Assembly (NCBI RefSeq): GCF_900128525.1
Contig: NZ_FQTQ01000126.1
Span: forward strand, 54,410-118,409
Direction: 5' to 3'
Source of the DNA: a methanotrophic endosymbiont of Bathymodiolus puteoserpentis (Logatchev)
GTDB lineage: Bacteria > Pseudomonadota > Gammaproteobacteria > Methylococcales > Methylomonadaceae
Length of the DNA stretch: 64,000 bases
A model generated the notes under the pieces. That model saw only the letters and a list, made by a program, of their open reading frames with translations. It was not told the DNA's origin and did no database searches. Both the position numbers and the translations under genes were made by a program. Below, piece after piece: positions 47,160 to 55,890 of the stretch (the first letter of the stretch is position 1; the number at the start of each line of letters is the position of its first letter).

Positions 47160-47912
47160 TTATTCGTTGAAATGTGCTAGTAGAGGGGCATGATCAGATA
47201 AACGATTCCAGGGTGACTGCGTAAGCCTCTCACAAAAAGTAGGCTGTAGCCCGCGATAGTAAATACGATCCATTTGTAATACAGGTAGCCAAGACGGGAA
47301 GGTTTTAGCGTAACGGTTATGTAGCGTTCTGTAAGCTTCTTTTAATTCTAAATGTTCGGAGAATCGTTTTTCTGCTTGACCAGTCCAATCATTAAAGTCA
47401 CCAGCAATAATCAGTGCTGCGTCATGTGGTACATGTTCATCAATGCGTTGACATAACGTTGCGAATTGTCGCCTGCGCTCCGTACCGATTAAACCTAAAT
47501 GTATGCAGATGATATGTAAGTCTTGTGCTAACCAAGGCAGCGTAATTTGCGCATGCAATAAACTACGGCTTGCCCAAACAAAAGGTGAGACATTAATATT
47601 TTCCCAGCTATTTATTGGGTATTTGCTGAGGATGGCATTGCCATGATCACCTATGCGGTAGACGGCATTTTTAGCGTAAGCAAAATGCGGCCAGATATCT
47701 TGCGCTAAGAACTCGGTAGGGGAAACTGCTGGCCAAGTGGGGTGATTTTTTTCGTGCTCTGTATGCTGGCCCTGCATTTCTTGTAGAAAAAGAATGTCGG
47801 CATTAGCTTCCAGCAAAGCATCTTTAATTTGATGCAGTATAAAGTGGCGGTTACTTGCACTGAAGCCTTTATGAATATTATAGCTAAGAATGCGTAATTT
47901 ATTTTCTGGCAT
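47160..47912 (-). CDS. endonuclease/exonuclease/phosphatase family protein
   Basis: The 250-residue protein has the EEP fold: LRILSYNIHKGFS, ILFLQEMQG (catalytic Glu), IAGDFNDWTG and LSDHAPLLAHF (Asp-His). The Mg-dependent hydrolases of this fold act on nucleic acids or phospholipids. Because it lies between a CDP-alcohol phosphatidyltransferase and a CarS-like gene, a lipid phosphatase role is possible. No signal peptide is seen. Confidence 0.9.
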   Translation of the reverse strand: MPENKLRILSYNIHKGFSASNRHFILHQIKDALLEANADILFLQEMQGQHTEHEKNHPTWPAVSPTEFLAQDIWPHFAYAKNAVYRIGDHGNAILSKYPINSWENINVSPFVWASRSLLHAQITLPWLAQDLHIICIHLGLIGTERRRQFATLCQRIDEHVPHDAALIIAGDFNDWTGQAEKRFSEHLELKEAYRTLHNRYAKTFPSWLPVLQMDRIYYRGLQPTFCERLTQSPWNRLSDHAPLLAHFNE

Positions 47913-47935
47913 AAACGATCTACTCTACTAGTTTT

Positions 47936-48430
47936 TTAATAAGGTCTTTTGCGGATATGTAATCGAAATAAAAGCGGTGAAAGTAAAACCTCAAAAGCAA
48001 AAAACAAGACCACTGTGGTTATTATCTCAATAAAACCTAAAGCTAAAGCGTCTTGGAGAATAATAAGCGGTAATAGTGATTCCGGCAGTGTATCTAAGAC
48101 TCTAAAGCGGCTGCTTTCAACATAGCCCAAGCGACGCTTGGTAAAGCTGGCGATTAAGTCTCCAGACATGGTTAAAAGTCCAAATAGCGCCCCATTTGTG
48201 AAACTTAACATAAATAGTGGCGCGATCAGTGATGTGCTTAATACTGATATTATTAAGCCTCTCCATGTTTTGCTATTACCAAACAAGGGTTTTTTATCAA
48301 AAAATATGCACTTGAAGTCTACTGGCCATGAACCGTGCGCACCAAAAATATCACGGGATAATATTGGCATACCATTAGCTATAATTAATAGTATCAGTGA
48401 GTCAAAAATACATTGCCAGCAAGTTAACAT
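47936..48430 (-). CDS. CDP-archaeol-synthase-like (CarS/DUF46) membrane protein
   Basis: The 164-residue membrane protein resembles CarS/CDP-diglyceride synthetase-like proteins: NGMPILSRDIF, the KKPLFGNSKTWRGLI motif and SGDLIASFTKRRLG. Such proteins make a CDP-activated lipid. It starts the three-gene operon and ends 23 bp before the EEP gene. With the CDP-alcohol phosphatidyltransferase the pair could build an alternative phospholipid; this is inference. Confidence 0.85.
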   Translation of the reverse strand: MLTCWQCIFDSLILLIIANGMPILSRDIFGAHGSWPVDFKCIFFDKKPLFGNSKTWRGLIISVLSTSLIAPLFMLSFTNGALFGLLTMSGDLIASFTKRRLGYVESSRFRVLDTLPESLLPLIILQDALALGFIEIITTVVLFFAFEVLLSPLLFRLHIRKRPY

Positions 48431-48516
48431 ATTTTTCCAATAGGTTATGATTTTTAAAAGCTGATGTTACGTGTGAATCTTCTAATATTTAATGCTATTG
48501 ACTTAGGAGTCATACA

Positions 48517-48678
48517 AACGTGCATGAAACAAACTCCTGATTTCTAACTTGTCTTTTTACTCCCGCTGAAATGATCTCATTCGTTACGTAGAATAACTAT
48601 GTGCCTCATGAGATCATTCCATCTGAAGCAAAAATCCTGCGTTATAATTTCAGGGTGTTATTTCATGCACGCTCCTTA
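48517..48678. repeat. 162-bp MITE, copy A
   Basis: This copy is about 90% identical by eye to 52702-52863. It begins AACGTGCATGAAACAAACTC and ends with TTTCATGCACGCTCCTTAA, giving terminal repeats around CGTGCATGAAA. An internal inverted repeat, AATGATCTCAT with ATGAGATCATT, is also present. No ORF is contained. Termini are related to the palindromic element at 43788. Confidence 0.85.
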
Positions 48679-48831
48679 AGGAAAATCTCTTTACAAGCAC
48701 GTTGTATGTAAATTGTACGATCTAAGTCAAAAGCTCTGTATTATTGGGATGTACAGAGTTACGCAAAAAATATACACAATGTTATCCACAGGAAATGTGG
48801 GTAACTGTCATATCCTTGTCATTTTGGTTAC

Positions 48832-49023
48832 TTATGACGCGTCTTTTTTGAGTAAATCCAAAATGATAATATCACAGGCACCACAGCCTGTTGATGCCCC
48901 TGTAGCGCTGGCTATTTTATCAAGGTCATCAAAACCTTTTGCGATAAGTTGATTTATTTTTGTTTCACTTGTGCCAGAGCAAGTGCAGATAATTTTTTCT
49001 TGGTCTAATGAGGGTTTGGTCAT
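48832..49023 (-). CDS. bfd: bacterioferritin-associated ferredoxin-like protein
   Basis: The 63-residue protein has the BFD-like [2Fe-2S] pattern: Cys13-x-Cys15 and Cys47-x2-Cys50 in IICTCSGTSE and GCGACD. In E. coli Bfd delivers electrons that release iron from bacterioferritin. No bacterioferritin gene is adjacent. A related domain is fused to the reductase at 42601. Confidence 0.85.
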   Translation of the reverse strand: MTKPSLDQEKIICTCSGTSETKINQLIAKGFDDLDKIASATGASTGCGACDIIILDLLKKDAS

Positions 49024-49336
49024 TGTCTTATAAGCAGAATATCAGGTTTAATCACTATTTTCGAAGGCTGGGCTAGGTTAAGTAGGTATTTTTTTAGGAC
49101 ATCAAGGGTTTATACTGGAGGCCGTGAGTAACTGATTTTTTTAGATTTAATCATAAAGTCTAAATAATAACTGAAACAGTATTAAAAGTAACCGATAGAA
49201 TGGAGTGTTGGACGAAGCCGCTAACGCGGAGAAAAGAACCACCACGCCGGTAATTAAAGTTGTAACCTCACTTCCTTCTATTCGCATAGGAAGGTAACCT
49301 GCAAGCTCATTAAACTAACAATGAGGTTACGTCGTT

Positions 49337-50244
49337 ATGAAACCATCTCTTGAATCAAAATACAACCATTATTATTCTCTCCACTGCAAGCATTTAAAAC
49401 TTCAGGGCTTACAACCTAAAACGATTGAGGCGTATTCACGGGCTATTCGTCGTATTGCAACCTATTTTAACGGGCATCTGGATAATCTGTCTCAAGATCA
49501 GCTGCTGGATTACTTTCATGATCTGCTTGGCCGCCTTTCCTGGAGTGCCGTTAAGCTAGACCTCTATGGATTGAAGTTTTTCTACACTCATGTCCTTGCT
49601 AAGCCTTGGGTCGATATTCCGATGATAAAACCACCACGCTGTACGCGTATTCCCGATATCGTGACGGTTGCAGAGGCACAGCAGCTGTTTATGTCGACAC
49701 GTCAGTTAAGCTACCGCGTATTCTATTTTACGGTTTACAGTATGGGCTTGCGTCTGGGCGAGGGCTTAAACCTGAAGGTAGGGGATATTGATGCCACGCG
49801 AATGCGGGTGCATATCCGCAATGCAAAAGGCAACAAGGATCGTCTTGTCCCTTTGCCCCTCGCTACCTTGCAGGTGCTACGTCAATTTTGGGCGCTGCAT
49901 CGGCACCCCATATTGATGTTCCCCAATCGGACGCGGGGGCTAAAAGGTGCGCATCTGGCTGAATCACCGCTTGATCGTGGAGGTGTGCAGAAGACAATTG
50001 GACTTGTGACTAAGGAAATGGGACTAAAAAAAAGATTTCCTGTCACTCGCTACGTCACAGCTATGCCACACATCTTTTAGAATCCGGCGTTGGATTACTG
50101 GAACTCCAGCAGTTCTTGGGGCATAGTTCTCTGTTGACAACGGCACGCTATGCGCATCTGACCGATGTGAGCTGCGATCATTCTGAACAGCGTATCAATC
50201 AGCTGATCGGTGGTTTTAACGTGTCGTGGGGGGCGATTAGATGA
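49337..50244 (+). CDS. tyrosine recombinase (integrase family), probable -1 frameshift at A8
   Basis: The zero frame runs to TAG at 50078-50080 and covers the core-binding domain and the first catalytic Arg ([10 protein letters not shown]). At about 50025-50032 an A8 run (cta-aaa-aaa-aga) allows a -1 slip. The -1 frame continues as [36 protein letters not shown] and ends at TGA 50242-50244, adding the HxxR, the second His and the nucleophilic Tyr. Without the slip the enzyme lacks its active site. The sequence A-AAA-AAA-G is a strong slippery motif in bacterial IS elements. A one-base deletion (pseudogene) is the alternative. The TGA overlaps the ATG of the transposase gene. Confidence 0.8.
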
Positions 50245-51341
50245 TTTTACTTTCCTCTATCATTGATCAGTTTGAGGCGGATTTCCTTAACAGCTATCAA
50301 GGGCAGGTTCTGCCAGTTCAGCGAAAAGCGTTGAATGCGCTTAAAATCTGCCGAACAAAATTCAGCCCTGTTATGCAGGTCAGCTGTATCGACTGTGACC
50401 ATCAATCTTTTGTTCCGCATTCCTGCGGTCATCGCAACTGTCCGCATTGCCAACATCATGAATCTCAGTTGTGGATTGAGAATCAGCTGAAGAAACAGGT
50501 GGCGGGCGACTACTTTATGATCACGTTTACCTTACCTGCACAGCTGAGGCCTTTGGCTAAAAACCACCAGAAACGTGTTTATCAATTCATGTTTGACTGT
50601 GTTTGGGAGACCTTGCAATCCTTCAGTCGCAATGACAAAAAATTAAGGGGAGATCCGGGGTTGATTGCCGTTTTACATACCCATGCTAGGAATCTGGACT
50701 ATCACCCGCATATCCATACCGTCATGCCTGCTATTGCGGTTGATAAGCTCAATAAGCTTGTGCGTACCAAACACGGGAAATATTTGTTTAACCATAAAGC
50801 GCTCGCCAAAGTTTTTCGCGGTAAACTATTGTCAAAACTGGCCAAGGAAAACTTAGTTTTGCCTCAATCCGTGCCCCAAAAATGGATTGTTAATTGTAAA
50901 AAAGTCGGTTCAGGCGGCAAAGCGCTGGTCTATCTGGGGCGCTATCTTTATCGTGGTGTCATCCGCGAGCAGGATATTCTGTCTGTCCAGGATGGCAAGG
51001 TCACCTTCCGCTATCAGAACAGTGAGACCAAGCGTTGGGAAACCCGAACAGAAACAGGCGCAAAATTCTTATGGCGGGTATTACAGCATGTTCTGCCAAC
51101 GGGATTTCGCCGTGCCAGAAACTATGGCTTTTTGCACCCTAATAGCAAGAAAATGATCAACATTCTACTTACCTTAGGTAAACTGACCCCCAAAAAGATG
51201 CTGGAAAAAATAGGCCTGCGACAGCGCCCCCAGATGACCTGTACTTGCTGTGGTGGAAAGATGCAGGTGGGCCGAACTCGGATTCCCATTGCCGAAGTAT
51301 TCAGGGTAAAAATGAACGGACAAGTCTTGGTGCCGACTTAA
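50241..51341 (+). CDS. IS91-family HUH transposase (Y2)
   Basis: The 366-residue protein starts with a zinc-binding region ([22 protein letters not shown], about 50-71). It has the HUH motif HPHIHTVMP (about 155-163) and a tyrosine pair in [10 protein letters not shown]. These are the residues of rolling-circle replicative transposition. A late CTCCGG motif adds another Cys cluster. It overlaps the recombinase gene by 4 bp (ATGA), so it is probably translated by coupling. Confidence 0.92.
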   Translation: MILLSSIIDQFEADFLNSYQGQVLPVQRKALNALKICRTKFSPVMQVSCIDCDHQSFVPHSCGHRNCPHCQHHESQLWIENQLKKQVAGDYFMITFTLPAQLRPLAKNHQKRVYQFMFDCVWETLQSFSRNDKKLRGDPGLIAVLHTHARNLDYHPHIHTVMPAIAVDKLNKLVRTKHGKYLFNHKALAKVFRGKLLSKLAKENLVLPQSVPQKWIVNCKKVGSGGKALVYLGRYLYRGVIREQDILSVQDGKVTFRYQNSETKRWETRTETGAKFLWRVLQHVLPTGFRRARNYGFLHPNSKKMINILLTLGKLTPKKMLEKIGLRQRPQMTCTCCGGKMQVGRTRIPIAEVFRVKMNGQVLVPT

Positions 51342-51612
51342 GCACTGGAGGCATTTATTGATTATGTAATCTTCAATCACTCACCGGTAAAGGGGAAAAG
51401 TGGCCTATCTTGAGCCAAGGCAATTGTCTGCTCTAAAAACAGGGATAATAGGTGAAAATGAGTAAAAAAAGGGGCTTTATGGATGATCGCAATGAAAATC
51501 CATCCGTTTTCGGTAAAAGGGTTAAAAAATAGAAGCTCAATGCATTATTCGGGCTGTTCAGCAAAAAGCTATTTGCAATAGCGGAATTCATCTCAAAGGG
51601 TAAACCGGGCTT

Positions 51613-51675
51613 GTCCAACAAACGGTTCAGATTGTGGCTCGCTTCGCGATCACAATCTAACCTTATTCGTTATGG
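51613..51675 (+). other. attC-like recombination site
   Basis: In order: GTCCAAC (RYYYAAC-type box), a short AAAC spacer, GGTTCAG, a stem AGATTGTG/CACAATCT with an inner CGCTTCGCG loop, CTAACC, a TTATTC spacer and G|TTATGG. GGTTCAG pairs with CTAACC leaving one unpaired C, the position of the extrahelical base in integron attC sites. The total length is 63 bp. In a circular form the right box would be GTTGGAC from the left end, an exact match to the left box complement. This is strong structural evidence but has not been tested by folding software. Confidence 0.7.
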
Positions 51676-52637
51676 CTGAGCAACTAAGAAATATTCCTAC
51701 CAATTTAATTATGGGCTTTCTAGGTGTAGGTAAAACAACGGCTATTCTCGACCTGCTTAAACAAAAACCAAAAAATGAAAGTTGGGCGGTACTCGTCAAT
51801 GAATTTGGTAAGGTAGGTATTGATGGCGCGATCTTTTCTGCAGCGGGTGCGACAGTTAAAGAAATTGCTGGCGGTTGTTTATGTTGTGCACTTGCCGTGC
51901 CTTTTCAGGTGGCTATTAATCGTTTGTTAAAAGAGGCCAGGCCGGATCGTTTGCTGATTGAGCCTACTGGTTTGGGGCATCCTAAAAAAGTATTAGATAT
52001 GCTGGTGCATGGCGCATTTAAAGACGTACTTGATATACGTGCGAGCATTTGTCTGATTGATCCAGAAAAATTAAAAGATCAACGCTATACGAGCCATGAA
52101 AATTTCATTGATCAAATCGCTTTGTCAGATGTGTTAGTGGCTAACAAAATGGATAGGGCGGATAGCGTGGCGATACAATTATTTCAGCAATGGGCTACAA
52201 AGAGCCAACCTGGAAAAGTATTGATTGCACAAACAACGCAAGGACAATTAGATGTCGCTTGGTTGGATCTTAATCGATCTGCAAACAGAAAAGCTGCATT
52301 TCCTGATAGGCATAAAGATATGCTGTTTACTCCTGCTGATCATTCTCATGAACAATTGAATAATAGCGCCGATGGCTATCAAAGTTTTGGCTATGTCTTT
52401 CCGGCTAATAGCTGTTTCGATTATACGCAGTTAAATAGCTTATTAAGTCACCTTAAAGCTGAAAGAATTAAGGGCGTTTTTTGTACTAATCAAGGTTGGT
52501 TGATTGTTAATAGTGCAGATGGCGTGATGTATAAGTATGCCACTCAGCCATCGCTTAATAGCCGTGTTGAAATTATTATCCAGAAAAACATTGCTCGAGA
52601 TATTGGTAAGGCATTAAATCAATGCTTGCTTGGCTAG
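51672..52637 (+). CDS. G3E-family GTPase (CobW/COG0523-like metallochaperone)
   Basis: The 321-residue protein has Walker A GFLGVGKTT (about 15-23), NEFGKVGIDG, the metal-binding GGCLCCA motif (CxCC), LLIEPTGLGHP and the NKMD base-recognition motif. A C-terminal CobW-C-like domain is present. Such GTPases insert Zn or other metals, or Co in cobalamin synthesis; the metal is not predicted. Its Shine-Dalgarno (GGAG 49202-49205) is now separated from the ATG by the 2.5-kb element, and no replacement is visible in CTTATTCGTT, so translation may be poor. Confidence 0.9.
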   Translation: MAEQLRNIPTNLIMGFLGVGKTTAILDLLKQKPKNESWAVLVNEFGKVGIDGAIFSAAGATVKEIAGGCLCCALAVPFQVAINRLLKEARPDRLLIEPTGLGHPKKVLDMLVHGAFKDVLDIRASICLIDPEKLKDQRYTSHENFIDQIALSDVLVANKMDRADSVAIQLFQQWATKSQPGKVLIAQTTQGQLDVAWLDLNRSANRKAAFPDRHKDMLFTPADHSHEQLNNSADGYQSFGYVFPANSCFDYTQLNSLLSHLKAERIKGVFCTNQGWLIVNSADGVMYKYATQPSLNSRVEIIIQKNIARDIGKALNQCLLG

Positions 52638-52695
52638 GAAAGGTAACGTATTTTCAGTCATATTGACAGTAATGGGGAGAAATAAACTCAGGACA

Positions 52696-52867
52696 TTACG
52701 AAACGTGCATGAAACAAACTCCCGGTATCTAACATGTCTTTTTACTCCAGCTGAAATAATCTCATTCCTTACGTAGAATAACTATGCGCCTCATGAGGTC
52801 ATTTCATCTGAAGCAAAAATCCTGCGTTATAATTTCAGGGTGTTATTTCATGTGCGTTCCTAAGTTA
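52696..52867. repeat. MITE copy B (related to 48517-48678)
   Basis: The core 52702-52863 aligns over its length with copy A. The left end reads TTACGAAACGTGCATGAAAC and the right end GTTATTTCATGTGCGTTCCTAA, whose complement closely matches the left terminus of the palindromic element at 43788. TA dinucleotides flank both ends. It lies upstream of the PAS/GGDEF gene and may carry or disturb its promoter. Confidence 0.85.
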
Positions 52868-52982
52868 TACATAAACAGTGATACAATTCGAACAGTTTCT
52901 ATCACTTCCATATGCCAAGCCTACTCCCTGCTTTAACTTGAGAGGTGTGATTTCATTACTCATTCTATATGGCATAAAATTT

Positions 52983-55448
52983 ATGGCGATTAATAGTTTA
53001 TTAAATAAGGTCACTTCATACTCGGTAAATATGCAGTTCCTATTGCTAGAGTCAGGTACACAAGTCTTATATATTGATTCTGGTATGCGAGATTTATTGG
53101 GTTACGATGAAAAGGATTTTATCGAATCAGGCTTAAATTTTTTTGATTTGATTCACCCTGATGATCAAGATATTGCAAAAAAACTGCTTGCCTTAAAATC
53201 ACAAACATCACTTAAAATTGTAAATTTTCGTTGCCGGAAAGCCAATGGCAAAATTTTGTGTTTGCAAGGCTGTTATCAGAAGTCTTATGAAACGTCTGTT
53301 GGGCTAAAACTGACATTACAGATGACGGATGCTAAGGCATTAAATCAATATTTGGATACACCTATTCTTTTAAGTAATTTTACTACCATGATGGAGAGTA
53401 GTGATGATTATATTTACTTTAAAGACCGCAATCATGTGTTCACAGGGGCAAGTCAAACGCTAGTTGCGCTAACAAACCCTTCTGACCATTGGCATGATTT
53501 AATTGGCAAGACAGATTATGATGTATTCCCCGAGGAGTACGCAGATGCCTATTACCGACTCGAAAAACAAGTTTTTTTGGGTGCACCAGTAGCTAGTGAG
53601 AGGCAAAAAATACTCGACAATCAAGGTAATATCGGCTGGATTGATAACCGAAAATATCCTATTGTTGATAACAATAATGAAATTATTGGCTTGTTTGGTA
53701 TTGCTCGGGATATAACAGAAACAGTTATTAATCAACAAAAAGTTGAGCAACTCCTAGCTGAAAAACAGGCGATACTAGAAACGAGTTTAGTCGGTTTTGC
53801 TACACTGCAAAACCGAAAAATTATTTGGGGTAATTCTGCGCTGGCGAAATTACTGGGATATAGTAAGAATGAATTGATTGGCATGCCGGCTCGTGTGCTT
53901 TATGCTCATGAAGAAGACTATAAAAAAATTGGTGTTGCTTATGCCGAGTTGAATGAGCAAGATATATCTCAGAATGAGATTGAATGCCTGCGCAAGGATG
54001 GGTCGCAGCTATGGGTTAGCTTTAGCGGTACACTACTGGATAAAGAGCAAGGTATCTCGCTTTGGAGTCTTATTGATGTGACGAGTAATAAGTTGTCTGA
54101 GCAGGCTTTGAGAGAATCTGAAATAAGGTTTCGCACACTTTTTGAATCAAGTAGTGATGCGGTCATACTATTAGGAGATAGTGGTTTTATAAATTGTAAT
54201 CAAGCAACGTTAAAGATATTTGGTTGTTCGACAGTTGTAGATTTTTGCACTAGGGCACCGGCTGAATTGTCTTCTCCCCTACAGCCTTGTGGGGCTGACT
54301 CTAGTGAGCTAGCAGCAAAACACTTTGTACAAGCGAAACAGCAGGGTAGTTATAGGGTTGAGTGGCAGTGTAAGCGTTTAGATAGTGGTGAAGAGTTTCC
54401 AGCGGAAGTATTACTAACGTCTATGATATTGGATAATGAGCAGGTATTGCAAATTGTTGTCCGCGATATTACTCAACGTAAACAAGTAGAAATAGAACGA
54501 AATGAGGCATTAAATCGAATTCAGAACATTTCTAAAAGTGTCCCTGGAATGATTTTCCAATTTCGTTTAAATGCTGATGGAAGTTCTTGTTTTCCTTATG
54601 TTACGTCTGTTATTTTTACTTTTTTTCAGGTTAGCCCTGAAGAGGTAGAAAAAAGCTCAGATAAAGTTTTTGCTGCTATTCATCCTGATGATTTACCGCA
54701 AGTACTCGTTTCTATCAATACATCAAAAGAAACATTAACGCCATGGTATAAAGAGTTTCGTGTTCGTAGTCCAGAACGAGGTGTGCAATGGTTATTAGTG
54801 AATGCATTACCTGAAAAAGGAGAACAAGGAGCCGTAATATGGAATGGATTAGTTACCGATATAACAGAGCGTAAAAAAATGGAAGCGCAGATTCATCAAC
54901 TCGCTTTTTATGATGAATTAACTTCGTTAGCTAATCGTCGTTTGCTTAAAGATCGATTAAACCTAGCAATGTCTTCAAGCAAACGGACGCAGCAGTATGG
55001 TGCAGTAATGATTCTGGATTTGGATAATTTTAAGCCACTTAATGATGCACATGGACATTTGGTCGGAGATTTATTATTAATTGAGGCGGCTAACCGGATG
55101 ACCCGCTGTGTACGCGAAATAGATACCGTAGCACGTTTTGGAGGGGATGAGTTCGTGGTTATGCTGAATGGTTTAGATACTGATAAAGCGGTATCAACAT
55201 TACAGGCTAAAACGATTGCAGAAAAAATTTGCAGCTTACTAGCTGAACCTTATTTTCTAACGGTTAATCAAGGCAAAGGTGCCGATATTATCATTAAGTA
55301 TTGCTGCTCTGCGAGTATTGGTGTTGCTATGTTTATGAATCATGATTTCAGCAATGAAGAGATTTTGAATTGGGCTGATGCGGCAATGTATCAAGCTAAA
55401 GAGGCGGGGCGTAATCAAATTCAGTTTTATCAGTCGACAAGTGAGTGA
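52983..55448 (+). CDS. multi-PAS diguanylate cyclase
   Basis: The protein makes the second messenger cyclic di-GMP. I use the ATG at 52983 (821 residues); a GTG at 52878 just after the MITE is possible. About five PAS/PAC modules precede a C-terminal GGDEF domain. The active loop is ARFGGDEFVV, and the inhibitory I-site RxxD (REID) lies five residues before it, so product inhibition is expected. The opening YDELTSLANRRLLKDRL is typical. No EAL domain and no membrane segment are seen, so it is probably a cytoplasmic sensor of an unknown signal, with PAS ligands such as haem or flavin not predicted. Confidence 0.92.
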   Translation: MAINSLLNKVTSYSVNMQFLLLESGTQVLYIDSGMRDLLGYDEKDFIESGLNFFDLIHPDDQDIAKKLLALKSQTSLKIVNFRCRKANGKILCLQGCYQKSYETSVGLKLTLQMTDAKALNQYLDTPILLSNFTTMMESSDDYIYFKDRNHVFTGASQTLVALTNPSDHWHDLIGKTDYDVFPEEYADAYYRLEKQVFLGAPVASERQKILDNQGNIGWIDNRKYPIVDNNNEIIGLFGIARDITETVINQQKVEQLLAEKQAILETSLVGFATLQNRKIIWGNSALAKLLGYSKNELIGMPARVLYAHEEDYKKIGVAYAELNEQDISQNEIECLRKDGSQLWVSFSGTLLDKEQGISLWSLIDVTSNKLSEQALRESEIRFRTLFESSSDAVILLGDSGFINCNQATLKIFGCSTVVDFCTRAPAELSSPLQPCGADSSELAAKHFVQAKQQGSYRVEWQCKRLDSGEEFPAEVLLTSMILDNEQVLQIVVRDITQRKQVEIERNEALNRIQNISKSVPGMIFQFRLNADGSSCFPYVTSVIFTFFQVSPEEVEKSSDKVFAAIHPDDLPQVLVSINTSKETLTPWYKEFRVRSPERGVQWLLVNALPEKGEQGAVIWNGLVTDITERKKMEAQIHQLAFYDELTSLANRRLLKDRLNLAMSSSKRTQQYGAVMILDLDNFKPLNDAHGHLVGDLLLIEAANRMTRCVREIDTVARFGGDEFVVMLNGLDTDKAVSTLQAKTIAEKICSLLAEPYFLTVNQGKGADIIIKYCCSASIGVAMFMNHDFSNEEILNWADAAMYQAKEAGRNQIQFYQSTSE

Positions 55449-55527
55449 CTAGAGATAAATGATTACATAAAAATAAATTACATTTTTGCTTGGATTATGT
55501 CATTAGCCAAAATATGGGAAGATCGAT

Positions 55528-55734
55528 ATGCAAGAACTAGAAGAAAGGTCAGAGCAATGTCCTTATTGCGGAGAAATGATCGATATTTTGATCGATATTT
55601 CGGTGCCACACCAAAATTATATCGAAGATTGTCAGGTGTGTTGCCAACCAATTACTATTGATGCCACTGTGGATTTCGACGGTGCAGTCAGTGTTTTTTT
55701 ATTCAATGAAAATGATAGCGCTGGACAGCTTTAA
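55528..55734 (+). CDS. CPXCG-motif cysteine-rich protein
   Basis: This 68-residue protein has the small family hallmark CPYCGEMIDILID, then EDCQVCCQPI. Four or five Cys probably bind one zinc. Short proteins of this type are common in gammaproteobacteria with no assigned role. The start has GGAAGATCG upstream. Confidence 0.88.
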   Translation: MQELEERSEQCPYCGEMIDILIDISVPHQNYIEDCQVCCQPITIDATVDFDGAVSVFLFNENDSAGQL

Positions 55735-55746
55735 GAGGTGAGAGGT

Positions 55747-55836
55747 AAATAATATATGAATTTCGTGGAGGTGGCTTTAGTCACGATATCGCGACTAAAG
55801 TCGCTGCCACAGAATATTTATGATTGCATATTATTT
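55747..55836. repeat. REP-like imperfect palindrome
   Basis: The outer arms AAATAATAT (55747) and ATATTATTT (55828) enclose an imperfect hairpin, GTGGAGGTGGCTTTAGTC against GACTAAAGTCGCTGCCAC, around ACGATATCGC. The GCGACTTTAGTCGC-type core resembles extragenic repeats dispersed in related genomes. It lies between two small genes and may be a MITE or REP. Confidence 0.6.
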
Positions 55837-55890
55837 AATTTAGCTCCTAAGGCAATGCAGCAATTTGTTAATTTACAACAATAAGGTAGC

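Larger units (their letters stand above)
49208..51669 (+). mobile_element. recombinase plus HUH-transposase element with attC-like right end
   Basis: The element contains a tyrosine recombinase gene and an IS91-like HUH transposase gene. It is bounded by GTT at both junctions (G49207|TTGGAC and G51669|TTATGG). The left core GTTGGAC is the exact complement of GTCCAAC (51613-51619), as expected for the first and last boxes of an integron cassette. Removing it joins GGAG to TGTT-ATGG, restoring a ribosome-binding site for the G3E GTPase gene. The first 129 bases (49208-49336) and 51342-51612 are non-coding. Boundaries are inferred from these facts, not from a comparison with an empty site. Confidence 0.7.

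Noticed and set aside
49337..50080. Integron integrase (IntI)
   Set aside because: The catalytic pattern is a general tyrosine recombinase and I see no clear IntI-specific insertion; the attC-like end is called separately.
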